Source: Verticillium longisporum (Eukaryota > Ascomycota > Sordariomycetes > Glomerellales > Plectosphaerellaceae). Taken from it: DNA of 64,000 bases. Position numbers and translations under genes: made by a program. Positions 1-12,074 of the stretch are shown one piece after another. Each line of letters begins with the position of its first letter. The stretch's first letter is position 1. The notes under the pieces were generated by a model, which saw only the letters and a list, made by a program, of their open reading frames with translations, had not been told where the DNA came from and did no database searches. The stretch is taken from positions 5,828,001 through 5,892,000 of the forward strand of contig JAETXT010000002.1 of NCBI GenBank assembly GCA_019188255.1. Reading direction: 5' to 3'.

Positions 1-3000
1 CCTCTAAACTCTATTAAGCTATTAATTATATTAATTATAATTATTATATTAATAATCGATATAACTTTATAAAGTCTAATCTATTTCTCTTATTCTTAGA
101 ATATAAGAATACTACTTCCTAGCTTTAGCGATCTTAATAATAATTATTTTATATTTAGCTTATTATATATATTTAATATATTATTAACCTTCCGCTTAGC
201 GATTATTTATTATAATTCTATTATTACTTTATTAATAGCTTTAATATATTATATTTAAGTTATTATAAATATTAAATTAATACTTATCCTAGGTATAGCC
301 CTAAATATAAATAGTATTAATACTAGACTATTAAGCCTAGTAATATCGTTTACTACCTTAATTACTCCTTAGAATAGCGATTCTAAGCTTATATTATAAG
401 ATTTAGCCTTTAAGATCTTATATACTCTATATATTAGCTTATAATAGCTCTTAACCTTATTTATTAATTAATAGGCCTCTATAAAGATCTAATAATAGGT
501 TATACTTAAGAGGCGTACTTTTACCCTAAATTCTATAGAAGCGAAGTAATTTTAACGTTAATATTTACGATATCTAGAGGGCTTAGGTATATATTTAATT
601 AATACCTCTTAAGTACTTCCTATATTATATAAGCTATAAAATTAAATATAAAAGTTATAGATTAGAATCTAATATTTATATTAATTATATAAAAAATAAG
701 CTTTCTATTTAAATATATAATATTAATTAAAATCTTATAATTAAAGTTAATATTTAATTTTAAAGCGAGTTTAAAGTATTATAGAGATTTCCTTTTAATT
801 TAATAATAATAGTGAAAGTAATTTATTAGCTTTAAAGCGTTCTAGTCTATATTATAATCTATTCTCGAGAATAAATTCTATAATTTCTTAATTAATAAAT
901 AGCTAAAATATTTATAAACTTAATAGAGCTCTATTTCTATTAGAAATACTACTCTATTACTCTCTATTCTTATTATATATATAATCCTTAATTTAGTATA
1001 GGTTTTTATATCTAAGAAGAACTAAGAATAGCTCTATTTATAGAATATAGGTATATACTCTTAGAGCTCCTTAATATATTTTATTAGTTTATTATATATA
1101 TATTATCTAAATAGACTTTAAAATTATCTATATCCTTAATATAAAATAAGAATAGGGTATTTATTAAGATAATATAGAACGTAATTCTCTTAATTAATAT
1201 TAGAATAATAATCTCTTCTATAGTAGATATTATATTTCTTACTCTAAATCTTATTCTAGCCCTTATTCCTTATTTATTAATTATTAAGCTTAGAACTAAG
1301 GCTATTAAGGCCCTAGTTTATAAAGCTCTTATTATAGAAACTAATACTATATTTATATTAAGGATAATATTATATTATATAGAAATACTATTAATCTAAT
1401 ATTAGCTAAATATCTACTCTATTAGAGCTATCCTTTTAACTTCTTAATCGCTCCCTCTAATCCTATATTAGAACGACTTATTTATTAAGAAGTATACTAT
1501 ATATATATTTATTAATTCGCTTTCGGGATTAAATTTATAAAAGTCCTCTATTCTTAGCCCTTCTAAATCTTTAGAATCTAAGCTCTTAATAAGCTCTATA
1601 GCTATTAAGAATTAATAATACCCTTTCTATTAATCCTTATATACTTCTTATATATATTTCTATTACTCCTTTAAATATTATTATTCTTTAAAAGAGTACT
1701 TTATCGATCTATAATCTAATTTAGAATATATCTAATATTTACGAATCCTAGAGGTTTATCGATTATTAATTCTATTAAATAATTACTCTTTATAATCTCC
1801 TTTTCCGCTAATTTAATAATAGCTATTTCTATTCCTATAATACCTATTAATAGAAGTACTTAAATATTCTAATATTCTCTTTTATTTTTAATATACTCTT
1901 AAGCTAAATAGATAATATATTAAAAGATTACTCTAGCTTTATTAATATAATCTTTAACTCTAGGACGCCTTAAATTACCTTTAGAATATTTATATAGAGA
2001 TAGGTCTCTTCCTAGAATATTAAGCTAAATATTCTTTAGTATTATTAAAGCTTATCTAGAAGGATCTAGAGAATTTCTATTTATAGCTTTTCTACGTTCT
2101 TAAGCTTTATAATAATAGAATTAAACATTATAGAGCTCTAATCTATATAATACTAAGCTCTATTAATCTTTAAATTAAATTATTATTTAATCTTTAAATA
2201 TATTTATTAGATTCCTATACTCCTATTTATATATTCTAAGAAGAAAACTTATATATATTTTAAAAATATACTTAAGAAGAATATGTAGAGCTATATATAT
2301 TAAATTTATAAGAGCTTATATATATCTATAAAGATATATATCTTATTATCTAAGATATTATAAGTCTCCTTAGAATAATTACTCTCTTTATTCTAGAGTA
2401 ATATAAATTATTTAATTATAGCTCTATTAATTAATAAATCTATTAATTTATATAATAATAAAATATAATATTAAGCTAATAAGTTCTAAGTATTATTTAG
2501 AGGTAAAGTCTTATTTTATTATAAATAAAGTATAATCTCTTATTAGCTAGATTACTTACTCTATTAATTAGATAACCCTAAAATATAAAATTAATAAGGA
2601 TCTATCCTCTTATTTTATATAACTCGAATTTAGGATAATTAAATAGTCCTTATTATAAGTAATCGCTTATTATCTAATTATTCTCGTTATTCCTCTATTC
2701 TATAGAATATTAAATTATAATTAATATTATTCTCTAATATATTTATATTAAGTATCTCTTCCTATTATAATATTAGAATTAATCTGTTTAATATTTTAAT
2801 ATTTATTATTTTTAGAAGAGGGATCCTATAATTTATAAAATATACCTTTAATATTTAAGAGATTATTAAATTATAAGAATTAAAATCCTCTTTATTTTAG
2901 CCTTAGAAATCTTTAATAAATAGTTCTAAGAAATAAACTCCTTTTATATTTCTATATACGTTTATTATTTTAATAATCTAAGCGCTCTTAAGATCTATAG

Positions 3001-5170
3001 ATATTAAATCTAATAATCCTAGGAACTATAATTCTATATTATTTATAATAAAATCGATATTAAGATCCTTCTTAATCCTTTAAATAAAGTATATAATATT
3101 AATATCCTTTAGAATAATATTAAACTCTTATTATAGCTTTTTAGTACTCTTTAGCTCTATTATAGAGCTATTATTATAATTTAAAGAGCTTATTATCGCT
3201 AAATTTATAAAGCTCTAATATAAGTAATTAATTATTTTATATAGTTTCGTTTTTTAGGTTTTATAGATAGCGATATAGCTAAATAGTAATCTTAATCGTA
3301 GGAGTCCTAAGATACTCGAAATAGATAATACTCTTATAGATTATATAATAAGGGAATTCCCTATTATTAAGCTTATATAAGAGTCTTAAAGTATTTAAAA
3401 ATAAAATAATACTTTTACGATTATTTATAAAGTATAATCGATAAGCTTATATATAATAATTATATTATTTATAAGATCGATCCTAATTTCTCTACCTCTA
3501 CCTATTCTATATTATATTAAATATAATATTAATTAATATTAAGAGGGCTTTATTATTTATATAAACCCTAATCTAATACTTCTATTATATTTACGAGCTC
3601 TAAATAAATAGGGTATCTAATAAGTTTTATAATAATTAATTCTTAATTTTATTCTTATCTATTTCTCTAAGTTACTACTACCTACGTAAGTTAGATATAC
3701 CTATCTACTCTTAGCGATTATATAAGCTATAGTTTACGTACTCCTAAGAGTAGTGGATCCTAGATATCCTAGATATCTTAGATATTACTATCCTAACTAT
3801 AGAGTTCCCTAATATTAGTTTAATAATTATAGTATTAGATTTAAGTCTACTATTAGTCCTTATTTTATATATATTATTATAGAGGATATTCTACTTTAAT
3901 TCTTAATTATTCTTAAACCTATTATATTTATCCTTTTAAAGATTATTAAATATAGCTCGAAATCTAGACTTATAAATAGATTTTATATTATATTTAAGAA
4001 CTAAAGTAGAAATCTAATATAGATTATTTTTAAGAGGTACTATTACTATATATATATCTTTATAATATAGATTTATTTAATTATTTCCTCTACTATATAA
4101 ATAACCTATTTTATCTAAAATAAATAAATTAATAAGATTAATATTTAATTAAAGTATATAGAAATAGTCTTTTAATATTATATCTTTAAAGGTATCTTTT
4201 AAATATATAATAACGTCGCCTAGGCCTTCTAGGGATATAGAATTAGCTTTTCCCTAGGAAGCCTTTAAATTATTATTTTTTTAGAAATAATTAGAAAATA
4301 ATTTATTTAAAATTATATAAATCGTAATAATAATATCTATAATAACATTAATATTAATATTAGAATTTTCTACTTTATTAGCTAGATTATCTATATATAA
4401 TATATTAATATAATTATAATATAATATATTAAAGGCTATATCTATTTTAGGATTCTTATTTATATAGTTTCTAATTTAAATTTCTTTAAAGGTTATTAAA
4501 TCTTTATTATCTTCTTTTTCTTCTATAATTATATCCTCTTTAATAGAGGGTTTTTTATAATTTTCTTTATACCCTAAGACTATTAAAGCTATTTATTTAT
4601 TTTCCCTTTTATCCTTAAGATTTATATTATCTTTATTATTATTTTTAGAAGAATTAAACGGATTTTCTTAGTTTTTCTAGGATAAGGGATATTTCTAAGG
4701 GTATAGGAAAAAATAGTCTTCTTCTATATAATTTTTTATCTTATAATATTTATAAAATATACCTTTAATCTTTTTCTAAGGTTTTTTAGTTATTCTTAAA
4801 GGCTTTTTAATTCTTTAAAGAATTAAAATTTTCCTTTTATTTTTCTAAGACCTATTAAAGTCTAAAAAGGAGGATATAATCTTTTCTAGTAAATAATAAG
4901 AAGGATTTTAATAAAGAGCTTATATTATATAGGTTATAATATTCTTATTTCTATTCTATATTTTATATAAGATTTAGGCCTTTATTATTTATTCTAGAAG
5001 GTTTAATTTTCTATTCTTTAATTCTTCTAATAATTCTATAATTTTATAAATAAGGTTTTCTATAAAATTAAAATTAGAAGGATTTAGAGCGAAAAACGAT
5101 ATTTAAATATTAAAGTTAGCTTAAAAACCTTTTAATTTATATAGCTCTTATAATTTATTCTAGATTTTTA
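1..5170. mobile_element. RIP-saturated AT-rich repeat DNA (left arm)
   Basis: This stretch is very AT-rich and carries no open reading frame of useful length. The dinucleotides CA and TG are almost absent (I find only isolated cases, for example near 810, 2125, 2284 and 3755), while CT, CC and CG remain common. That skew on both strands is the signature of CpA-to-TpA mutation by RIP. Read on the minus strand, about 3.6 to 5.1 kb resembles a decayed retrotransposon Gag with a mutated zinc-knuckle-like segment near 4.70 kb, but too many codons are altered to fix the class. A short stretch at about 3,535 to 3,600 recurs near 56,435 to 56,490 in the right arm, so both arms share at least one repeat family. 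Confidence 0.8.
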
Positions 5171-6141
5171 AGGGATTTAATAAACTATTAACCTAGATAA
5201 ATAAGCTTCGTTGAGGTTAGCGCACCAGCGGCTCGCTGACTGGGCTGTTGGCGTGAGCAAGTTGTTTTCTGTTCGGGACGACCGGCGTGTATAATTCCTG
5301 GCCATGTCCGCTGGTCAGTCTTTAAGCCTGGACAACCAGTACCACGCATCAAGACGCTACTTTGTCTAACATGCAGAGTGCTTTCACCAAAGAAACTGAA
5401 TTCAACGCGAAGGGGTGGCAAAACACAACAGGCCGGTGTGGCTGGTGTGACACTGGGTCGAAGAGTCCATCTCGTCGAGTAGTGTCGATGTGTTGTAGCT
5501 GATTGGTCGATGAATGGTGACTGGAGAATCAAACTGGAGCTGAGAGTGCATGGGTTTCTGATCTCTGCCGATTGCCCATGTCCTTTCCGAGCAATCGTGG
5601 AAGATTGACGCTTGTCTGTAGAGCCAATACGAACGTACTGGGTGATATTTAAGGAGTGGGACCTGATGCACAGTAATGGCAGTTCGATGTGCATGATCAG
5701 TCAGTCACCAAGTCATGGCAACGTTCCTGCGTACCTACCTACCTAAGGTTAAGTAGGTAGGTAGGCCGTCGTTGTGTTTCACCTAGTTGGAAGGGTATAT
5801 GAGAAGAGGACAATGCTTCGCGACTGCGACATGTAGGCTGGTAATGAAGGTTTCGGCATGATGAGGAGAGACAACCGTCGCCCCATGGCCCTGCTCTTAT
5901 CTGACTTGGTAGGTGGGCGATGCTGCGAGTGAGACATGACAGGTACATGCGCTACATATTGTCAGATTCAGTGGTCGAGGGAATTTGCTTCAAGGACGGC
6001 TGGGCAATGAAAGAAAGTGCCTACCCGAAGCTCAGCCAGTCACGGGGGCTCATAGATTTAAAGCCACGATCGTTTTGCAACTGCGGATGGCCCTGGAGTA
6101 CGAACAAATTGTCCTGAAATATGGCCTCGCCGTTTCATTGT
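5171..6141. other. Boundary and gene-free GC-balanced DNA
   Basis: Base composition switches from RIP-type AT-rich to ordinary GC within about 40 bp near 5,175 to 5,210. Short ORFs exist on both strands, but none looks like a conserved protein or has convincing splice structure. A perfect 12-bp inverted repeat of CCTA units lies at 5,734 to 5,745 and 5,754 to 5,765 with an 8-nt loop. Confidence 0.6.
5734..5765. repeat. CCTA/TAGG inverted repeat (12-bp arms, 8-nt loop)
   Basis: The left arm is three CCTA units and the right arm its exact reverse complement, so the strand can fold into a hairpin. Similar TAGG/CCTA-rich patches occur upstream of the ferric reductase-like gene (20,940 to 21,040) and in the region before AUR1 (42,680 to 42,775). 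Confidence 0.75.
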
Positions 6142-6294
6142 GCCGGCTCGTCAATTGTGCTCGCTCGTCAGTTGTGCTCGCTCGTCAGTTGTGCTCGCTC
6201 GTCAGTTGTGCTCGCTCGTCAGTTGTGCTCGCTCGTCAGTTGTGCTCGCTCGTCAGTTGTGCTCGCTCGTCAATTGTGCTCGCTCGTCAACTGC
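6142..6294 (+). repeat. 17-bp minisatellite, nine units
   Basis: Nine head-to-tail copies of a 17-bp unit of the form GCTCGCTCGTCAGTTGT fill 153 bp exactly. The central six are identical. The first, eighth and ninth differ by a few bases (CAATTGT or CAACTGC endings). It lies about 340 bp upstream of the SHMT start codon. Because 17 is not a multiple of three, all three plus frames stay open through it, which produces several spurious ORFs. Confidence 0.95.
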
Positions 6295-6537
6295 TTTGAG
6301 CGAGCACCTTGATGACTCACCGACCAGAACGCTGGGTTCACCGAGTCGCCCAGGAGGACGCGATCGGAGGGTGCTCGCCGTGCTAGCGAGTCACCCCACT
6401 AGGACCCCGCCAATCACTCAGTGCCCCTCGCTACCCCACCCTCCCCTCTTCGTGCGTTCGACTCTCCTACACGCTCCGATCCAGTGAATTTTTTCTCCCT
6501 CGTTCGCCCGCCAGCGTCTCGCCCCTCCTTCTTGGTC

Positions 6538-6543
6538 TATAAA
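6538..6543 (+). promoter_or_regulatory. Putative TATA box of the SHMT gene
   Basis: TATAAA lies 93 bp upstream of the ATG at 6,636, followed by a pyrimidine-rich leader typical of highly expressed fungal housekeeping genes. No transcript data are available to confirm its use. Confidence 0.5.
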
Positions 6544-6635
6544 GCTTCTTCAGGGTCCCTTGAGAACCTTCCTTGACCCAAGTCTTCAAGACCATCTTCC
6601 TCCCGACCCCTCTATCCCACTACCACACCTTCACA

Positions 6636-8284
6636 ATGGCTGCCAATGGCTCAACTTACGCTCTCAGCAACTCCCACAAGGAGGTACGTCTACCTGGATC
6701 TGAACATCAACGCCAATTCGTCGAGACGCTCCATACTGACTCACCGATAGATGCTCGAGAAGTCTCTCATCGAGACTGACCCCGAGGTCGCCGCCATCAT
6801 GGTACGAACGACAACCCAGCCCACCCTCTTCGATATGACACAGCACTGACAGAGCTCCCTCTCTACAGAAGGACGAGATTCAGCGCCAGCGCGAGTCCAT
6901 CATCCTCATCGCCTCCGAGAACGTCACCTCCCGTGCCGTCTTCGATGCCCTCGGCTCCCCCATGTCCAACAAGTACTCCGAGGGCTACCCCGGTGCCCGC
7001 TACTACGGCGGTAACCAGCACATCGACCAGATCGAGAATCTCTGCCAGAAGCGTGCCCTCGAGGCCTTCCACCTCGACTCTGAGAAGTGGGGTGTCAACG
7101 TTCAGTGCCTCAGCGGCAGCCCTGCCAACCTCCAGGTCTACCAGGCCATCATGCCCGTCCACGGCCGCCTCATGGGCCTGGATCTCCCCCACGGCGGCCA
7201 TCTGAGCCACGGCTACCAGACCCCCCAGCGCAAGTAAGTGACACCCAAGTTTTCTGCTGCCTTCAGGCCAGAGCAGTCAGCTAACCCGGCGGCTAGGATC
7301 TCTGCCATCTCTACCTACTTCGAGACCATGCCCTACCGCGTCGACCTCGAGACCGGCATCATCGACTACGACACTCTTGAGAAAAACGCCATCCTGTTCC
7401 GCCCCAAGGTCCTTGTTGCCGGTACCTCCGCCTACTGCCGCCTCATCGACTACGGCCGCATGCGTAAGATTGCCGACTCTGTCGGTGCTTACCTCGTCGT
7501 CGACATGGCCCACATCTCTGGTCTCATCGCCGCCGGCGTCATCCCCTCCCCCTTTGAGCACGCCGACATTGTCACGACCACGACCCACAAGTCCCTCCGT
7601 GGCCCCCGCGGCGCCATGATCTTCTTCCGCAAGGGAGTCCGCTCCGTCGACGCCAAGGGCAAGGAGACGCTCTACGACCTCGAGAACCCCATCAACTTCT
7701 CCGTCTTCCCCGGCCACCAGGGCGGCCCCCACAACCACACCATCACAGCCCTGACCGTCGCCCTGAAGCAGGCCGCGTCGCCCGACTTCAAGGCCTACCA
7801 GCAGAAGGTCGTCGACAACGCCAAGGCTCTCGAGTCCAAGTTCAAGGCCCTCGGCCACAAGCTCGTCGCCGACGGCACCGACTCGCACATGGTCCTCCTC
7901 GACCTCCGCCAGTTCAGCCTCGACGGCGCCCGCGTCGAGGCCGTTCTCGAGCAGATCAACATTGCCTGCAACAAGAACGCCATCCCCGGCGACAAGTCGG
8001 CCCTCACCCCCTGCGGCATCCGCATCGGCACCCCTGCCATGACCTCGCGCGGCTTCGGCGAGGCCGACTTTGAGCGCGTCGCCACCTACATTGACGAGGC
8101 CATCAAGATCTGCAAGGACGTCCAGGGCGCCCTGCCCAAAGAGGCCAACAAGCTCAAGGACTTCCGCGCCAAGGTCGCCGGCGGCGAGGTCGCCAAGATC
8201 AACGACCTCCGCCAGGAGATCGCCGCCTGGTGCCAGGGCTTCCCCCTGCCCATCGAGGGCTGGCGCATGGACGCCGGCCTCTAA
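6636..8284 (+). CDS. Serine hydroxymethyltransferase (cytosolic type)
   Basis: Catalyses the PLP-dependent interconversion of serine plus tetrahydrofolate with glycine plus 5,10-methylene-THF, feeding one-carbon metabolism. I assign four exons: 6636-6683, 6751-6801, 6869-7233 and 7297-8284, all with GT..AG introns of 63 to 67 bp. The product is 483 residues, the usual length for fungal cytosolic SHMT. The N-terminus is short and lacks an obvious mitochondrial presequence ([16 protein letters not shown]). Family motifs visible include SENVTS, the glycine-rich [13 protein letters not shown] segment and the PLP-lysine motif [14 protein letters not shown] cytosolic paralogue is therefore more likely than the mitochondrial one. 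Codon use is strongly C-ending, as in highly expressed fungal genes. A minisatellite and a TATA box lie upstream. Confidence 0.97.
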
Positions 8285-9047
8285 ACCCGGGGCGCGGCCA
8301 AGCACTTTTTCTTTTTTTTTTCAAAGCAACAACGGAAATGGAGATGATGTAGGAGGGGCGAAGAGAGGCAAGAAATTTGATACCAGGATATGCGTCCCCT
8401 ATTTCTACGAGAGGAGCATACTTCAACACCGGTGGTCGGCATCGGGGGGGAAGAAACACACCCCGTCCGACGGAAGACATTTTAACATGAGTCACGAATC
8501 GGCTGGAGGGGGAAAAAATGGGGAAGAGAAAGTTGCATGCATATTTTTATCGGGCGTTGCAGACTTTCTGCTTTTTCCCCCCCATGGCGGGTTCAAAACG
8601 GTGGGCTGCGGCTGGGAGTTAACAGGGGCGTTGATCAACTTGAGCACTTTAGCTAGATGGAGGGGCTGCTTCAACCGCGGCCCTGTTTCTTAACAAGAAT
8701 TGTATTCATCCACTTGTGGCACCGTCTCGCGTTGCTGGCGACAAGGTGAATATGTATTGTTTGCTGTCTGAGAGGCGGTACACATTGCTCCTGCTCGGGA
8801 GACTTGCCGCGAAGCTTGTTCCCTCTGCATCCTTCCATCCTTCGTTTGATTCTACAGGTCTGTCAACCCCGCTCACGCCGATGGCTTGGACTTGATCCTC
8901 AGGCTCGTGCAATGCGTGTCTCCTGCAGCAATATCACCAGCGCCAGACAATGGGGCGCATCTGTCGGAGTAGAAACTGCAACAAAGTGCTAACATTATTC
9001 TACCACTTTAATTGTACAAGTCGCAAACACGAACGCCACAACACTCA
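8285..9047. other. Intergenic, SHMT 3' flank
   Basis: Convergent space between SHMT and the next minus-strand gene. It starts with a T-rich tract just after the stop codon. No supported gene is seen. Confidence 0.6.
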
Positions 9048-10361
9048 TCAGACCATGGAAAGAAGGCTATGAGCCAAGTCACCCGCGACCTTTCGTTTCC
9101 CGGCTAGCATTGCCCCGTCTAACGCTGCCTTGACTTCGCGTTGAGTTTGGACCACGAGTGTCGAATCCGGCTGAATCGAGGCAACGACCCGAACTGGGGA
9201 TATCGCAAGTGTTGTGGTTGCGGGAGATGCACCCCTCGCTTTCCTCTCCTGATCTTTGAGAACCTCCATGATAGTGGCGTGCCGGAACCCTCCGGCGCCA
9301 GGCTGACTTCTGAAGATTGTTGAAGCTACCTGGAGGTTCAGGAAATCGTTGAGGGAAAACTGTGGTTGTGAAGCACCGGCGATGGTTTCGACAGTGGGGT
9401 TCCGGATATCTCTGGAACTGCCTTTGTTGGCGCTTGAGGTGATGGTCTGGGCTTTGACAGGGACTGTCGTTGCGTTGGTGACGCATGGAAGTCTGCGAGC
9501 CTCTGCGCCTTGAGGGGATGTATCGTCATTCCTGGGACTATATTCAACGTGTTCTGCATCTGCATGGTTTGCAATTTGAGACGGTCTGTAATGACCAATA
9601 TTCTCAAATGGCGTAAAAGACATCAAGTCATACCCCTCGGTCAGTGGAGCTGATGCAGCACGCTCATTTGTCTTGACGACTTGAGAAAGTCGAGGTGTTG
9701 GGCTGCTTGCTGTAGGCAGTGGGCGCTTCAGGTTGCCAACGAAGGCGTGTGTACCGCCGGGGTTATTGTTGGTGATCCTGGCATTCAGAGGCAGAAGGTC
9801 GGAGCGTAGACCAAAACGTTCGGTTGAGAGCGAGATGTGGTCTTGGGGATACTCGGTATCACTTATCTGGAATCCCCTTCTTACGAGTGCCGCCCTGAGA
9901 TCAAGCCATATAGTCAGGGCAGGTTGTGTGAGGAGGTGTGCCTGCCATTTTTCATGGTGCGCATTATTTGGGAGTTTAGGGAACCGATCCAACCATTCTT
10001 TGACGATCCGAAAGTAACTGACGACTCCTTCGTTCCCTTTTGAAAAAACAGACGGCAGAGCTTTTCGGATGAGATCACGTCGTTCCTTCGGCCGTGGGAA
10101 CTTGTGCCAAGGCAGAAAGCTCTCGTCTCGAAGTGCCAATAGAATTTGTACGGCGGCTTCGCGGGCTTCAGCATACTTCTCATTCTCTACCTCAGCAACG
10201 TCAAGAGAGCTTGAGCAAGAGGTGATCTCGGCGGTTAACAACCAGAATAACTTGTGCTGGGGCCAGGCACCAGGCTCTTGAGGCGGAGGCGAAGTTTGTG
10301 TCATGACGGGTTCGACGTTGAGCACCAGTGGGTTGATGCTGCGGAATGACAGGTGAGGCAT
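9048..10361 (-). CDS. Uncharacterised fungal protein, 437 aa
   Basis: A single uninterrupted frame from an ATG at 10,361 to a stop at 9,048. I do not recognise the family. The first ~170 residues look folded and helical, with a Trp/Leu-rich start (KLFWLLTAEI) and a charged segment around FPRPKERRDLIRKALPSVF. From about residue 200 onward the chain is rich in Ser, Thr, Pro and Asn and looks disordered. No signal peptide, membrane segment or nucleic-acid-binding motif is obvious. It converges with SHMT. The long frame and the contrast between an ordered N-terminal part and a disordered tail support a real gene, but no function can be assigned. Confidence 0.6.
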   Translation of the reverse strand: MPHLSFRSINPLVLNVEPVMTQTSPPPQEPGAWPQHKLFWLLTAEITSCSSSLDVAEVENEKYAEAREAAVQILLALRDESFLPWHKFPRPKERRDLIRKALPSVFSKGNEGVVSYFRIVKEWLDRFPKLPNNAHHEKWQAHLLTQPALTIWLDLRAALVRRGFQISDTEYPQDHISLSTERFGLRSDLLPLNARITNNNPGGTHAFVGNLKRPLPTASSPTPRLSQVVKTNERAASAPLTEGYDLMSFTPFENIGHYRPSQIANHADAEHVEYSPRNDDTSPQGAEARRLPCVTNATTVPVKAQTITSSANKGSSRDIRNPTVETIAGASQPQFSLNDFLNLQVASTIFRSQPGAGGFRHATIMEVLKDQERKARGASPATTTLAISPVRVVASIQPDSTLVVQTQREVKAALDGAMLAGKRKVAGDLAHSLLSMV

Positions 10362-11264
10362 CTTGGTAGATAAGGTAACAGGAGGGCTCTCATTGAGGGA
10401 GGTTCTATTTGTACTTTTCTAGGAACAAGAATCGTACGGGAGAAACTGTGGAAGGAATTTAGGTGCATGGAAAGTTTTGAATAGAAGCCTCCCGGTTGGA
10501 GGGGAAAGGAGCACGATATTCTGGAAGACACAAGCATGCACTTCCCTCCACTACTCTGCCCATGCTTTCACTCGAATATTATCCAGCGCCTCTAAAAATT
10601 CCCCTACCTTCCATGGACACTATCGTGCCCCTATCGCGCTCCACCACCTGAGGGGACAAGTGTGTGGAACCCGAGAGCCACAGACACCATGGTACAGGTA
10701 CGTGACAACGTGCATCATTTGCCAAACGTGCGGCCGAAGAGCGTAGCCGTCTTGAAATTTGGGGAACTCGGGGGTATAGACAACCGGGCCAATCGATCCG
10801 GGCATGATGAATAGACAAAGATATGTTTAGATTATCGTGGACTCACTCTGTAGGTGGGCATGGCATCACCGAGGCCGACTCCACTATCGTTTCGGACACA
10901 TGGACATCTGGCTAGTCCCCTGTGTTCGATGACGGACTGTCTCTGTTCAGACAACGGAAACCACTTCAAGAACCATCTCATGGGCGACAGACAGAGCACC
11001 ACGGCACCAGAGGTGCCTTTAGTGTAGGAGCGCAGTCTGATTGCATTGCCATGGCACAAACAGGCACTTTCTCGTCACATGGACAGTCAAGTACTTTTGA
11101 GACAGATTATTTCAGCGACGTCGATCCATCTCATTGAAAACTATAGGTATGGGTAACATAATCAAACACTGTATCCTGATCTCCTCTAGCACAGAGGAGA
11201 ACATACCGCCGTGACTTGTTCGAAACACAGCAGCAAAGTCTCACTTGCCCCTCCGCCAAACCCC
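10362..11264. other. Intergenic region
   Basis: Lies between two minus-strand genes and should contain the promoter of the 437-residue protein. Only short overlapping ORFs are present, none convincing. Confidence 0.5.
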
Positions 11265-12074
11265 CTACTCCTGCACCCCCTGAACACACTGCCACATCAT
11301 CTCCAAAATCTCCCTCTCGAGCTCCGCCCTCTGCTCCTCCGTCATCCCGTCCTGACAAGCACCACTCTCGCCCCCTCCCCCAGAAATCTCCTCACCTCCA
11401 TCCATCCACGGATCCCGCAGCAGCAGCAGCTCCCGTTCGCAGTGATCCCCCAGTCCAAGCTGCCGCGGCCGCCCCTCCCCCGCGCCGCACCCACCACCCT
11501 CGCCCGGCCACCGATACAAAACAACCACCGGCTGCGGTGGATCCAGCTCCATCTCAACAGCATACCGCCTCGCCAGCGGCATCGCCACCCGCCGCAGCAC
11601 CGTCGACGGGACGTACGCCGTCCTCCGCGGCAGCAGGCTCCTCGGAAACGAAGGAATCGATGTGCGATGCGGGGCCGTGCCCCGGATCCGCGAACTGGGG
11701 AGAGCGACGGGGCTGCCGCTGAGCTTGCGTCGCTTCTTGGTCTGGCGGACCGGGTCGGGAGGGGCGTGCTTGCGCTTTTGTGGCGTTGTCGGCTGGATCG
11801 TCAGGGCTGCTAGGGCCTGTGTGAGGTCTTCGATTTCGGTTGGGGTCGTGGGAGCCGGACTGTGCTGGAATATCTGGGCTGCGGATGACGGGATGGGGGG
11901 TGGGATCGCCGGACGTGGCTTCAAGCCGGATGCTGAAACGAAAGAAATCGGGGCGGGGGAAGGGGCCGGATTGGCATGTTGATGGTGGGTTATGGTCTGC
12001 CCGAGTGCGGAGACCTGCTTGCTTTGCCTTTGCCCCATGGTCGTGATGATGGAAGTGGTGGGATTGGTGACCAT
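11265..12074 (-). CDS. Uncharacterised protein with possible N-myristoylation site
   Basis: A single-exon frame of 269 residues from the first ATG at 12,074. A second in-frame ATG at 12,038 begins MGQRQSKQ, which fits the N-myristoylation consensus (Gly2, Ser6, Lys7), so the true start may be there, giving 257 residues. The middle is Pro/Ser-rich with a basic patch resembling a nuclear localisation signal (KKRRK). The C-terminus has a charged helix (EEQRAELEREILEMMWQC). I do not recognise the family. The antisense strand is also open over long stretches because of high GC, so some caution is needed, but the acylation-type N-terminus favours this strand. Confidence 0.5.
   Translation of the reverse strand: MVTNPTTSIITTMGQRQSKQVSALGQTITHHQHANPAPSPAPISFVSASGLKPRPAIPPPIPSSAAQIFQHSPAPTTPTEIEDLTQALAALTIQPTTPQKRKHAPPDPVRQTKKRRKLSGSPVALPSSRIRGTAPHRTSIPSFPRSLLPRRTAYVPSTVLRRVAMPLARRYAVEMELDPPQPVVVLYRWPGEGGGCGAGEGRPRQLGLGDHCERELLLLRDPWMDGGEEISGGGGESGACQDGMTEEQRAELEREILEMMWQCVQGVQE

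Noticed and set aside
6121..6312. Repeat protein encoded by the 17-bp minisatellite
   Set aside because: All three frames are open because of the repeat itself. No start context, signal or splicing supports translation.
7277..8305. 342-codon minus-strand frame over SHMT
   Set aside because: Mirror frame caused by GC-ending codons of SHMT. Its Gly/Val/Asp composition is typical of such shadows.
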